NCBI GenBank assembly: GCA_019187105.1
Contig: JABAQM010000001.1
Span: forward strand, 1,612,001 to 1,676,000
DNA: 64,000 nucleotides
Direction: 5' to 3'
Origin: Fimbriimonadaceae bacterium
Lineage (GTDB): Bacteria; Armatimonadota; Fimbriimonadia; Fimbriimonadales; Fimbriimonadaceae
The notes below the pieces were generated by a model that was not told where the DNA came from, made no database searches, and was given only the letters and a program-made list of their open reading frames with translations. This document shows, piece by piece, positions 16,471 to 24,688 of this stretch; the stretch's first letter is position 1; every line of letters starts with the position of its first letter. The translations under genes and the position numbers were made by a program.

Positions 16471-16535
16471 GCGCTATTTCAAGATTCAAAACAGTGCGGC
16501 ACACTATTTCACAAATAGGCTAATATTGAAATAAG
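16471..16535. promoter_or_regulatory. Probable operator/promoter of the fic gene
   Basis: Three copies of TATTTCA occur before fic: two direct (about 16477 and 16505) and one inverted (TGAAATA around 16528). The second is part of a perfect palindrome, CTATTT-CAC-AAATAG at 16504-16518. TAATAT at 16521-16526 is a plausible -10. The clustering suggests binding by an autoregulator, possibly the winged-helix end of Fic itself. Confidence 0.5.
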
Positions 16536-16556
16536 ATGCCGCCGCCAGGGAGGATT

Positions 16557-17666
16557 ATGACATCCATCCAGGGACACAAGTGCTTTGTTCCGAACCCATT
16601 GCCGCCTAAGGAACTCCACCTATCCCGCCGGACTCAGGTACTAATCGAGGAAACAACGCACGCTCTGGGCCGCGTTGACGCGTGTCGAAGTCTACTCCCG
16701 AACCCCGATCTGCTCCAGTACGCCTCGCTACGCATCGAAGCCATCGCAAGCTCGACGATCGAGAACACGGTCGCGTCACCCGACGAGCTGGTTCTCTTCG
16801 AAGTCACCAAGAAAACAGATCGGGGCCAGGTACGGGAGGTTGCGAACTACGGGATTGCCCTTGATGAAGGTGTTAACTTGCTCAAGAGGCTTCCGATTTC
16901 AGTCAACCTCCTTCTGAAGGTTCATGAGACTCTAATGCGGGGCGTTCGCGGCGAAGTTTACGGCGGCAGGCTCAAATTGGCCCAAAATTACATCGCTCCA
17001 AGCAAGGCAGACCCAATCGAGCGGGCGACCTACGTTCCGCCTTCTCCCGCCGATACGCCCAGCCTTATGTCGGACCTAGAGCGCTACATTAATCTGGATC
17101 CTGCAGAACCAAAGGTGGTTCAGGTTGCCCTGGCCCACTATCAGTTCGAAACCATTCACCCGTTCGCCGACGGCAACGGACGTGTTGGCAGGCTTCTAAT
17201 CGTTCTGCACCTTATTCAGTTGGGACTTCTGTCTGCGCCGCTTCTGTATCCTTCGGTGTATTTTGAGCGGACTCGGGATCAATACTACGAGGAACTGCAA
17301 CGTCTTCGTGAGACGGGCGATTGGGAGGCATGGATCGGCTACTTCGTCGAAGGCTTGCGGGAGCAGGCCCAACACACCCTCGATCTCGTCGCCGCCATCC
17401 GGGCGGTCCAGGCATCGCTACGCGCCAAAGCAGCCGGCGTAAGGCGGCATGCCTCTATGTTACGTGTCCTGGAAGCCTTTATGCAGAACCCTGTTCTCTC
17501 TACTCGGGACGCCGCCATAGCGGCGGGATTGAGCTTCGCTACCGCGCAAAGCGCTATAGACGGCCTGGGTGCGCTTGGAATCGTGCGGGAGGTCACCGGC
17601 AAACGTCGTGGACGGATCTACATCTGCAGGCCTCTAGTGGATACGATCTTCGCTCGCGCCACGTGA
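16557..17666 (+). CDS. Fic-domain protein (class II) with C-terminal winged helix
   Basis: A 369-residue Fic protein that would transfer AMP or another nucleotide moiety to target proteins. The active-site motif HPFADGNGRVGR is at residues 201-212. The self-inhibitory motif SSTIEN at about 65-70 ([ST]xxxE[GN]) lies N-terminal to the Fic core, which defines class II. The last about 80 residues (RDAAIAAGLSFATAQSAIDGLGALGIVREVTGKRRGRIY) form a winged helix-turn-helix as in many Fic regulators. Start ATG 16557 follows GGGAGGATT; an in-frame ATG at 16536 lies within the promoter repeats. No separate antitoxin gene is needed for this class and none is present. Confidence 0.95.
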   Translation: MTSIQGHKCFVPNPLPPKELHLSRRTQVLIEETTHALGRVDACRSLLPNPDLLQYASLRIEAIASSTIENTVASPDELVLFEVTKKTDRGQVREVANYGIALDEGVNLLKRLPISVNLLLKVHETLMRGVRGEVYGGRLKLAQNYIAPSKADPIERATYVPPSPADTPSLMSDLERYINLDPAEPKVVQVALAHYQFETIHPFADGNGRVGRLLIVLHLIQLGLLSAPLLYPSVYFERTRDQYYEELQRLRETGDWEAWIGYFVEGLREQAQHTLDLVAAIRAVQASLRAKAAGVRRHASMLRVLEAFMQNPVLSTRDAAIAAGLSFATAQSAIDGLGALGIVREVTGKRRGRIYICRPLVDTIFARAT

Positions 17667-17784
17667 TCATCGTCAAAATCGCCGAAACGGCTGTGATTGG
17701 CGGTCGCTGCCCTCCGACGAAGCAAACTGGCTTCCGCTGCTGCCGGTCGCACGGCGCGCCAGCAAGTCAAACTGAACTGAACAT

Positions 17785-19608
17785 ATGTCGATGATGGGAT
17801 ATGGCGTCCCCACCGGGGACGCGCCGAAGAAACTGGACCGCGAGACGCTGAGGCGGATCGTGCGGCTGTTCGTGCCGCACCGGGCGCTGGTCGTCAAGAC
17901 CCTGCTCGCGATGATCGTCGGAGTCGGCTTGGGGGTCGTGCCGCCCTACCTGCTCGGCAAGCTCTTTGACGATGGCATCGCCGCCAAGAACCTGACCATC
18001 GTGACCGAGATGTCGATCCTCACGATCGTGGTGACGCTAGCTGCCGCCGGGTTCACCCTGCTCTACGGCTGGCTCAGCGTGCTCCTCGGGCAAGAGATCA
18101 TGTGCGACATGCGGCACAAGCTCTTTGTGCACCTCCAGGGCATGCCCCTGGCGTTCTTCACCGGCACGAAGACCGGCGAAATCCAGACCCGGATGATCAG
18201 CGACGTCGGCGGCGTGCAGAACGTGGTGAGCAACACCCTGACCGATGCGCTCTCGAACTTCGCCATCCTTGTTTCGACGGTGATCGTCATGTTCGCGATG
18301 GACTGGCGCCTGACCCTCGTCAGTATCGCGCTCGTCCCGCTGATCGGCTCCTTGAGTTCGAAGGTCGGCCAGGCCGCGCGCAAAATCCGCACCGGCGTGC
18401 AGGAGCAAACCTCCGAGGTCAACTCGATGATCCAAGAAACCCTCTCCGTCTCGGGTGTCTTGCTGACGAAAACGACCGGCCGGCTCGATCTCGTGACCCA
18501 GAAGTTCGACCGCGAGAATCGCAAGCTCGCTGACTGGCAGATCAAGGCCCAAGTCCTGATGTACTCGATGTTCGGGCTCTTCCGGATGATCATGTCGCTC
18601 TCGCCCGCGGTCGTCTACTGGGTGGCGGGATGGCTACTGATCAACCAGGGCGACACGTCGCTGACGGTCGGCAAGTTGATCGCCTTCACCGCGCTTCAAA
18701 CCCGGATGTTCTTCCCGCTGACCGGACTGGCCAATTCCCAGGTCGAGGTGCTCTCGTCGTACGCCCTTTTCGGACGAATCTTCGAGTACGAAGACCTGGA
18801 CCAGGCGATCAAGGACAAGCCGGATGCAAAGCGGTTGGACCCGGGACAGGTTCTCGGTCGGGTCCAGTTCGACCACGCGACGTTTCGCTACTCGCCCGAG
18901 CTGGAAGAGCCCACGCTTGCCGACATCACGTTCACTGCCGAGCCGGGCCAGTTGGTGGCCTTGGTCGGTCCGTCGGGAGCGGGCAAGACCACCCTCACCT
19001 ATTTGATCCCGCGGCTCTGGGACGTCGAATCCGGTTCGGTCCGCATCGATGGCCACGACGTGCGGGATGTTCAACTCGCTTCCTTGCAGCAATGTGTCGG
19101 CGCCGTCACCCAGGAGACGTACCTGCTGCACGACACGATCAAGGAGAACCTTCGCGTGGCCCGGCCCGAGGCGAGCGACGAGGACCTCGTCGAAGCCTGC
19201 AAACTGGCGGCGATCCACTTTCACATCGCCTCGCTCCCGGAAGGCTACGACACCGTGGTTGGCGAGCGCGGCTACAAACTCTCCGGCGGCGAAAAGCAGC
19301 GGCTTGCGATCGCGCGGGCGATCCTCAAAGACCCGCGAATCCTCATCCTCGACGAGGCGACCTCGGCCTTGGATACCGAGACTGAGCGCCAAATCCAGGC
19401 GTCGCTGAGCACCCTCATGAAGGGCCGGACCACGTTCGCGATTGCCCACCGGCTATCCACGATCATCGCGGCAGACCAGATCCTGGTGATCGACGGCGGC
19501 CGCCTGGTCGAGCACGGCCGGCACGACGAGCTTCTCGCTCGAGGCGGGACATACCGGCGGCTTTATAACGAGCAGTTCAGGATGGAAACGACCTTGCCGG
19601 TGGGGTAA
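17785..19608 (+). CDS. ABC exporter, fused permease-ATPase (MsbA/multidrug type)
   Basis: A 607-residue half-transporter. Residues about 40-325 form the six-helix exporter domain; the ATPase has Walker A GPSGAGKTTLTYLIPRLWD (about 395), the Q-loop in GAVTQETYLLHDTI, signature LSGGEKQRLAIARAIL (about 499), Walker B ILILDEATSALD and the H-loop IAHRLSTI. It should work as a homodimer exporting a lipid or drug-like substrate; none can be named. No ribosome binding site is obvious at ATG 17785. A diverged, internally deleted fragment of a related gene lies 2.4 kb downstream at 22052-22169. Confidence 0.93.
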   Translation: MSMMGYGVPTGDAPKKLDRETLRRIVRLFVPHRALVVKTLLAMIVGVGLGVVPPYLLGKLFDDGIAAKNLTIVTEMSILTIVVTLAAAGFTLLYGWLSVLLGQEIMCDMRHKLFVHLQGMPLAFFTGTKTGEIQTRMISDVGGVQNVVSNTLTDALSNFAILVSTVIVMFAMDWRLTLVSIALVPLIGSLSSKVGQAARKIRTGVQEQTSEVNSMIQETLSVSGVLLTKTTGRLDLVTQKFDRENRKLADWQIKAQVLMYSMFGLFRMIMSLSPAVVYWVAGWLLINQGDTSLTVGKLIAFTALQTRMFFPLTGLANSQVEVLSSYALFGRIFEYEDLDQAIKDKPDAKRLDPGQVLGRVQFDHATFRYSPELEEPTLADITFTAEPGQLVALVGPSGAGKTTLTYLIPRLWDVESGSVRIDGHDVRDVQLASLQQCVGAVTQETYLLHDTIKENLRVARPEASDEDLVEACKLAAIHFHIASLPEGYDTVVGERGYKLSGGEKQRLAIARAILKDPRILILDEATSALDTETERQIQASLSTLMKGRTTFAIAHRLSTIIAADQILVIDGGRLVEHGRHDELLARGGTYRRLYNEQFRMETTLPVG

Positions 19609-19712
19609 GGGTGCGATTCCTATTGTTGATCGTCTGCCCAAACTGCCGGAAGTAGGGCCAGCTAAAAGCTGGGAGATCCGCCGACCAACATTCCCGTCTA
19701 CCGTCACTCTGA

Positions 19713-20153
19713 TCACCGAACCCGGCGCAAATTCAGGACCGTTCCATCCTTAAGCTTCAAAGTAGCGGTTTCCTTGCCCGAAACGGTCATAATCGCTCGA
19801 CTCAGTCTATCGAACCCCCTTAAGCGCACGGAAGAGGCATTGATGACGTCGTACGAGGGGGCGGGCACCTTGAGAGGACCGAAGCTCCTGTGGAATCTTG
19901 TCTCGGCTTTACCACCTGATTGCGACTGGACGGTAATAGCGTCCGGCATGAGGCTGAGTGTGAAGCCATTGAATCCTTCAAGTGGCACACCCTCCTTGGC
20001 CACTGAGAGCCATTCGCCCAATGCTTCGTGGCGTGGTGCGCCGGATCGACCAAAAGCTATGAATGCCCCAGTGGCAAGAATCAAGACGATGGCCAGGGCA
20101 ATCAGGACCGTGGTTGTCCTAGATCTTGGCATAGCGGTGTCGCCGGTATGCAT
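19713..20153 (-). CDS. Hypothetical membrane-anchored protein
   Basis: A 146-residue protein with one N-terminal membrane helix (TTTVLIALAIVLILATGAFIAF, about residues 13-34) followed by a small beta-rich exported domain (FTLSLMPDAITVQS...TATLKLKDGTVLNL). Probably tethered to the inner membrane facing outward. A start at the second ATG (20132) is also possible. No family recognised. The 100 bases between it and the ABC transporter gene hold a perfect small hairpin at 19658-19672 (CCAGCT-AAA-AGCTGG) without a T tract. Confidence 0.65.
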   Translation of the reverse strand: MHTGDTAMPRSRTTTVLIALAIVLILATGAFIAFGRSGAPRHEALGEWLSVAKEGVPLEGFNGFTLSLMPDAITVQSQSGGKAETRFHRSFGPLKVPAPSYDVINASSVRLRGFDRLSRAIMTVSGKETATLKLKDGTVLNLRRVR

Positions 20154-20362
20154 CCATCAAAGTTTTGCACATTACCCCTGCAAACCTCTTCAAATTTTGC
20201 GTGCTGCAGCATTTTCCCGCAATGGCTAATAGCCGTTCCCAACGCCAGGGATCCACAATCTGTCGTCCTTCCGGACGCTAAGCGATCGGGTTCGCACCTC
20301 GTACGTTCAGACCGCCGGGTGGTGCGCCGGAACAAACGGCCTCGTGGAGAGGCGTTGTTGCT

Positions 20363-21382
20363 CTACGGATTGCCGAGCATCCCGTAGACCTGCCTGATAA
20401 TGGTGCGCCCTTCGTTCTCGATCGCGAAGCGGCCATCCCACGACGTCGCAATAATGACGATGCGCTTGCCAGGGTTGTAGCTCGCGACGGTGTTCCAAAT
20501 GTTGTTGCCGCCCGCAAACGAGGCAAAGCGGCGCGAGGCATCTTCGACATGCAGCCCGGGCTCGAGCAGCTTGTGCTGCTCGCGCGAAATCAGCCCGAAC
20601 TCGTGGAAGGCACGGGTCCAACGGGCCAGTTCCCTTACCGTCGTGAGCATCCCACCGTTGCCGCGCAGATTCCACGAGGGACCGTCCTTATACCAAAACT
20701 TGTCCAGTGGCGTTCCAAACCGCTTCCCGTCGCTGCGGTATCCGACCGCGAGCTGGTCGGGCTTCCAACCCGGCCGCACGTATCCGGTGCGCTTCAGCCC
20801 CAATGGCTTGAATTCCAGCTCATCGATCAGAGCTTCGATGGACCGACCCGAGACCTTCTCAAGGATGGTCGCCAGCATGCTGAAACCGGAGTTCGAGTAC
20901 TCCTCCCGTTGACCGGGAGTAAAGATGAGGTCGCTGGCGAGCATCTTCGCCATGAGCTCGTCGCGCTCCATCGGCTGATAGTCCCCGCCAAATACGTCTT
21001 TGAAGCCCGCGCGGTGTTCGGCCAGAATCCTCAGCGTAATCGCCTTCTTGTCGGCGGGCACATTGTCGAAGAACTTGGATATCGGATCGTCCAAACCGAG
21101 CTTTCCTTTCTCGACAAGCTTGAACAGCGCCACGCGGACCATTGGCTTGACGATCGAGCCCATGCAGATCCCCGTATCCCGCGTAAAGGAACGCTTCGCC
21201 GCCGGGTCGGCATAACCGACGGTATGGAAGAACTTCTCCTTGCCCGCCTGTTCGACATACACCATGCCCCGGAAGGACTTGGCCTCAAGGGATTCGAGAA
21301 AGGCTGTCAGCGAGGCTGGAGTCGGCGCAGATTCTTGGCAAAGCAAGGTCGAGGCAATCAGCGTGGCGATCATGGTTACCAT
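20363..21382 (-). CDS. Class C beta-lactamase-like serine hydrolase
   Basis: A 339-residue exported protein (signal MIATLIASTLLCQESA). The serine-lysine catalytic tetrad is GSIVKP (SxxK) at about residue 75-80, and the tyrosine motif YSNSG at about 164 corresponds to YxN. GNGGMLTTVRELARWTRAF is the conserved segment of the penicillin-binding-protein/esterase group of this superfamily. The KTG-box equivalent near the C-terminus is weak (FAGGNN). Such proteins include D-peptidases and esterases; real beta-lactamase activity is not implied. It is divergent from a helix-turn-helix gene with a shared inverted repeat between them. Confidence 0.9.
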   Translation of the reverse strand: MVTMIATLIASTLLCQESAPTPASLTAFLESLEAKSFRGMVYVEQAGKEKFFHTVGYADPAAKRSFTRDTGICMGSIVKPMVRVALFKLVEKGKLGLDDPISKFFDNVPADKKAITLRILAEHRAGFKDVFGGDYQPMERDELMAKMLASDLIFTPGQREEYSNSGFSMLATILEKVSGRSIEALIDELEFKPLGLKRTGYVRPGWKPDQLAVGYRSDGKRFGTPLDKFWYKDGPSWNLRGNGGMLTTVRELARWTRAFHEFGLISREQHKLLEPGLHVEDASRRFASFAGGNNIWNTVASYNPGKRIVIIATSWDGRFAIENEGRTIIRQVYGMLGNP

Positions 21383-21397
21383 GCTTACATCCAGATC

Positions 21398-21421
21398 GTC
21401 AAAAAAGTTTCATAATTTGAC
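21398..21421. promoter_or_regulatory. Candidate operator between divergent genes
   Basis: GTCAAA at 21398-21403 and TTTGAC at 21416-21421 form an inverted repeat with a 12-base spacer in the 46-base gap between the serine hydrolase and the HTH gene. TAATTT inside the spacer and right arm could be a -10 for the HTH gene (10 bases before its ATG). Binding by that HTH protein is the natural hypothesis. Confidence 0.45.
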
Positions 21422-21428
21422 AAACGCG

Positions 21429-21971
21429 ATGAAGGACGAACACAACCTCACCGAGGCGCAGCTTGCCGTGCTGGTCGGCCCGCGAACCCATGAAGTGCTG
21501 GACGCCTTCCTGGAGCACGGCGAGCTTTCGGCAACCCAGGTCCAAACGATGCTGGGCTTTGAGAGCAAATCGGCCTACTACCAGGTCGGCAAGCTCCGCA
21601 AAGCCGGACTGCTCCTACCCGTCGAGGGTGACCAGCGGGCGAAGACCTTTCGGCCGGTCGCCAAACGGATTCGTATGCCCGAAGGGTTCCAAGGCGAGAG
21701 GTACGAACGGCTCGCGGCAAAGGCCGTATCGGCCAAGCTCAGGAGGGCCTCCCGGAGATTCGAGGCAGTCGCTGCCCGAAGCGGCCAAAGCCCCGAACTC
21801 GTCGGATGGCTGTACCTTGGCACGGCTACCCTGACGCTCTCGAAAGCTGCGTTCGAGGAGCTGACCACGAAGATCGCCAAGCTCCTACAGGATGCGGCAA
21901 ACTCAAAACCGGAGCCTGGTACGAGGAAACTACGCCTCCTGCTGGTGAGCACTCCCGACTTGGACGACTGA
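21429..21971 (+). CDS. Helix-turn-helix (ArsR-like) regulator
   Basis: A 180-residue protein. The N-terminal third is a winged helix: AVLVGPRTHEVLDAFLEHGELSATQVQTMLGFESKSAYYQVGKLRKAGLL, followed by a wing (VEGDQRAKTFRPV). The remaining helices (ERLAAKAVSAKLRRASRRFEAV...) probably dimerise or bind a ligand. Start taken at ATG 21429 because an upstream in-frame extension would run back through the divergent gene. It is the likely regulator of the serine hydrolase across the shared intergenic repeat. Confidence 0.78.
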   Translation: MKDEHNLTEAQLAVLVGPRTHEVLDAFLEHGELSATQVQTMLGFESKSAYYQVGKLRKAGLLLPVEGDQRAKTFRPVAKRIRMPEGFQGERYERLAAKAVSAKLRRASRRFEAVAARSGQSPELVGWLYLGTATLTLSKAAFEELTTKIAKLLQDAANSKPEPGTRKLRLLLVSTPDLDD

Positions 21972-22051
21972 CCGGCCCATCCGAACGTTATGGTGGCATC
22001 GGGAAGAATGTGTATCGAACGATATTGACCCAGTTATCTTCGATGCCGCTG

Positions 22052-22169
22052 TTCACAATCGCCTCGCTCCCGGAAGGCTATGACTCCGTGGTTGGCGAGC
22101 ACGGCAACAAACTTTCCAGCGGCTCTATCACGAGCAGTCCGGATGGGGTCGGTCTTGCCGGCAGGGTAT
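22052..22169 (+). pseudogene. Relic of an ABC exporter gene with internal deletion
   Basis: Bases 22052-22123 match 19220-19290 of the intact ABC exporter almost base for base (codes for IASLPEGYDSVVGEHGNKLSSG, with one extra base near 22057). At the GGCGGC/AGCGGC junction the match jumps to the very end of the exporter gene: 22117-22169 resembles 19556-19608 (RLYNEQ...LPVG and stop). In the intact gene both break points carry the same 8 bases, CCGGCGGC, at 19283-19290 and 19554-19561, so a 271-base deletion between direct repeats explains the fusion. There is no start codon, promoter or reading frame of useful length; it is debris of a second, diverged exporter copy. Confidence 0.78.
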
Positions 22170-22217
22170 CTCACCGCTCACCGGTCTCAGGACTTGCCAC
22201 TCGCCTGCAGCCAATGG

Positions 22218-23177
22218 TCAAGAAGACTTCCTTCGGCTTCTCGAAGCGGCCATGCCCAATCCGATGCCAAGAGCCAACAAGGTCCCATGTTCGGGGACCG
22301 GGTACGACGTGTAGCCCTCCCACTGAAGATCCTCGTTTGGAACGGTTACTTGCGGATCCCCGAGCCAGTTACGGGCCCAAACCGTTGGGTTGGCGGGTCC
22401 GCTGTTAAGGACCTTGCCTTCCATTGTCCAATCCGTCCCGTTGACTTCGAACGGGGTAAACGTGCGCCACACGCCGGCACCTTCGTAGAACACCACGGCC
22501 CTTGGGTCCTTCGTGTGCTTTCGCCTTCCCTTGTTTCCCCAAACCCTGTAAACGGTGTTCTCCGCGTCAATCGCCTTGTTGTGGGCATTCTTGAATGCAT
22601 CTGGATCCTGTTGCGGATCCTGCTTCCCGACATACATCTGCTCGATTTCGTGGTAAAGGACTGCAAACGCGGTCGAACCAACCGTTTCAGCGTCACCCGA
22701 TCTCGGCAGCACCGATAGATCCGAAACGTCCAAGAGTTGGTGTTTTGCGGGTTCCACATCGCGGTACCACATTCCCTTGGTGACTCCAGCAGCGTTACCG
22801 CAGACACCCAACACCACACTTACGTTGGAATTCGAGATCTCCCGCAAGTGAGCGGCAAGCTCGTTACCACCCTCCCCGATCGTCACCTTGCCAGACACGC
22901 CGTGTCTCGTCACTTCTGTTTCGGTGAGGTCACTCAGCAGTTGCAACACGTAGAGAATGTTCTCGTAGGATCCATTACCGGCGGTCCTAATGGTCAAGCC
23001 CTGACCAAACGTCGGACTAACGTGGAACACGATCGCAACGAGCGTGACAAGCAACCGACAAAAGCCCCTTGCTGAAGTCGACAACCGGTACCGACTGCAT
23101 GTCGAGAACAATTGACCATTCCAACCCTCGATGACACCCTCCCTATCTCTCCGGGCGTAATCATCACTGTATGCCAT
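22218..23177 (-). CDS. PEP-CTERM-anchored exported protein of unknown function
   Basis: A 319-residue protein with a long N-region and signal helix (FCRLLVTLVAIVFHVSPTFGQ, about residues 39-59). It ends with the tripartite sorting signal: VPEHGT, a hydrophobic helix (LLALGIGLGMAA) and a basic tail (SRSRRKS), so it should be processed by an exosortase and retained at the cell surface. The central part contains TAFAVLYHEIEQMY, which looks like a helix carrying HExxQ, but no second metal ligand is evident. The start ATG 23177 has a strong AGGAG seven bases upstream. No exosortase gene is in the window. Confidence 0.75.
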   Translation of the reverse strand: MAYSDDYARRDREGVIEGWNGQLFSTCSRYRLSTSARGFCRLLVTLVAIVFHVSPTFGQGLTIRTAGNGSYENILYVLQLLSDLTETEVTRHGVSGKVTIGEGGNELAAHLREISNSNVSVVLGVCGNAAGVTKGMWYRDVEPAKHQLLDVSDLSVLPRSGDAETVGSTAFAVLYHEIEQMYVGKQDPQQDPDAFKNAHNKAIDAENTVYRVWGNKGRRKHTKDPRAVVFYEGAGVWRTFTPFEVNGTDWTMEGKVLNSGPANPTVWARNWLGDPQVTVPNEDLQWEGYTSYPVPEHGTLLALGIGLGMAASRSRRKSS

Positions 23178-23752
23178 TTCTTACTCCTAGATTTCGACTC
23201 TTCTTGCTCACCCAGCGTAGCTAATACTCTATGTTTATCCTAGCACCCCTGCTCGACCGTCATAGTTGCATTTCAACGGCGTGCCATCCAAAATGACCTC
23301 CTCATCTGATGTTGTGGGTTAGCTCGGTTGCAATCCGGAGTGTGCTATCCTATTCGTAATCGCTATTTGGGTGGTCGCGTTATGAACATTCCAGTTCGCA
23401 ATTCGCTTTGGTCATCCAATTTGATCCCAAGTTCAAAGCGCATTACTGCTGCTACAGCAATGATAGGACCTCTGCTTCAGAATTCCTCGTTTCCCGGTAT
23501 ATTGGCAGCGAAGTATGAGTCGTTCTAACGTCGCTCGACTTACCAGAGTGGTCTGCGCAGCAAGTAACGGGACACATCTGCGACAAGTCAAGAAACACTG
23601 ACAAACAAAGGTGCGCAAGACGGTGGCGAATGGTCAATGCAGTTTTCACAAGAGCTTGTTCTGACAGATAACTGCCACTGCTAGCGGAACAGTTGTCACT
23701 GACTTCTCGCCAACAGCCGTTATCGCTTTGGGACTGGAGACCATCGCAACAG
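23178..23752. other. Intergenic, AT-richer, no supported gene
   Basis: About 575 bases of visibly AT-richer sequence. The left end holds the promoter region and ribosome binding site of the PEP-CTERM gene. A 48-codon ORF at 23382-23528 has no ribosome site or recognisable product and is not called. Nothing else is seen; composition resembles the island at 5460-5720. Confidence 0.6.
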
Positions 23753-23968
23753 TTACGTGCTTTTCCAGGACCCCTTCCAGCTGTAAGTCCGAATCTCCGA
23801 GGGTCCCCATGAACCAGGGCCGGTGACCGCCACGTCGACGATCGGGTGATCTTTGAGGAAAAGGTAACGATCCTTGTTCCGCGGATTAATCAGCATCCAT
23901 GCGGCAATGGTCAGAACCGCGGTCGATGCGAACGCAGTCTTCCAGCCCCGGCGGGTGCGGCTTGTCAT
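23753..23968 (-). CDS. Small hypothetical protein, one membrane helix
   Basis: A 71-residue ORF: basic start (MTSRTRRGWKT), one hydrophobic helix (AFASTAVLTIAAWMLI) and a short outer part ending abruptly in SWKGSWKST. It could be a truncated gene, since the outer part looks like the beginning of a domain. No ribosome site or TANNNT element is correctly placed for ATG 23968. Low confidence; it may not be expressed. Confidence 0.35.
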   Translation of the reverse strand: MTSRTRRGWKTAFASTAVLTIAAWMLINPRNKDRYLFLKDHPIVDVAVTGPGSWGPSEIRTYSWKGSWKST

Positions 23969-24034
23969 GATAGGATAAATTGAAGACCGCCTTTGAATGC
24001 CGGCGCGTTCGACTGCCGTCAAGACCGATCGGGG

Positions 24035-24688
24035 TCATTCAGGCGGTGGGGCGTTAGGGTCTTCGACCGGGTAAGTAAAGAAAAATGAGATGCCATCTTG
24101 ACAGGCATGCTTTTTGCGCTCATCGGCATGTTCCTGAAAGGAAAGCTCAAACCCGGCCGATGCGGGAATGGCGTGGACTTCCTTGGCGAACCGCTGAAGG
24201 GTCGATAAGATGACACTTCGGTCGGCGGGCAAGTTCCATATGATGCATCGCTGCCTGTCGCGGTTCACATACTCTTGTTTAACAGGGAAGCCCTGCTCTG
24301 AACATACGGCTCTAGCAGTCTCCTCGGCCGAGGTCTTCCTGTTCGCATCAAACCATTCGATCATCTCGATTCTTCCTTCCATTTTCGACACGAGTAAGCA
24401 CGCATCGCCATCGATCACGGTTGCTGTGACTGACGAATACCAGTTCGTCGATTCGAGCAGCTGATCGATGTAGGGACCGATGTGACTAAGGCCATCCTTC
24501 TCGAACCGTTCAGGGGGTTTCTCGTATTCCCAGCCTTCCTCGAGAATGCGGCCTTTGCCATCGGTCGTCTTAATGTAGACCCAGCCAGGGGGGTGCCTTG
24601 CCTCTGCGGCCCGCATCTCACCTTCGGTTCGTTGATTCCGATGGCGACGGAAGAACGGGAATAGGTCAAGGAGTCGATGGATTGTCAC
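24035..24688 (-). CDS. Hypothetical protein
   Basis: A 217-residue soluble protein, unrecognised. It starts at GTG 24688 in a GTGA overlap with the stop of the membrane protein gene upstream, so the two are translationally coupled. After a short basic N-terminus, segments GWVYIKTTDGKGRILEEGWEYEKPPERF and DGDACLLVSKMEGRIEMIEWFDANR look like a mixed alpha/beta domain. A longer in-frame reading back to 24943 is only the antisense-frame of the upstream gene. Confidence 0.62.
   Translation of the reverse strand: MTIHRLLDLFPFFRRHRNQRTEGEMRAAEARHPPGWVYIKTTDGKGRILEEGWEYEKPPERFEKDGLSHIGPYIDQLLESTNWYSSVTATVIDGDACLLVSKMEGRIEMIEWFDANRKTSAEETARAVCSEQGFPVKQEYVNRDRQRCIIWNLPADRSVILSTLQRFAKEVHAIPASAGFELSFQEHADERKKHACQDGISFFFTYPVEDPNAPPPE

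Noticed and set aside
16557-17666. Fic gene as half of a toxin-antitoxin pair
   Set aside because: The inhibitory motif is within the protein (class II), and no small antitoxin gene is adjacent.
19658-19672. CCAGCT-AAA-AGCTGG hairpin as a terminator of the ABC exporter gene
   Set aside because: The stem is short and no T tract follows on either strand.
23382-23528. 48-codon ORF in the AT-rich gap
   Set aside because: No ribosome site, no TANNNT element at the right distance, no recognisable protein character.
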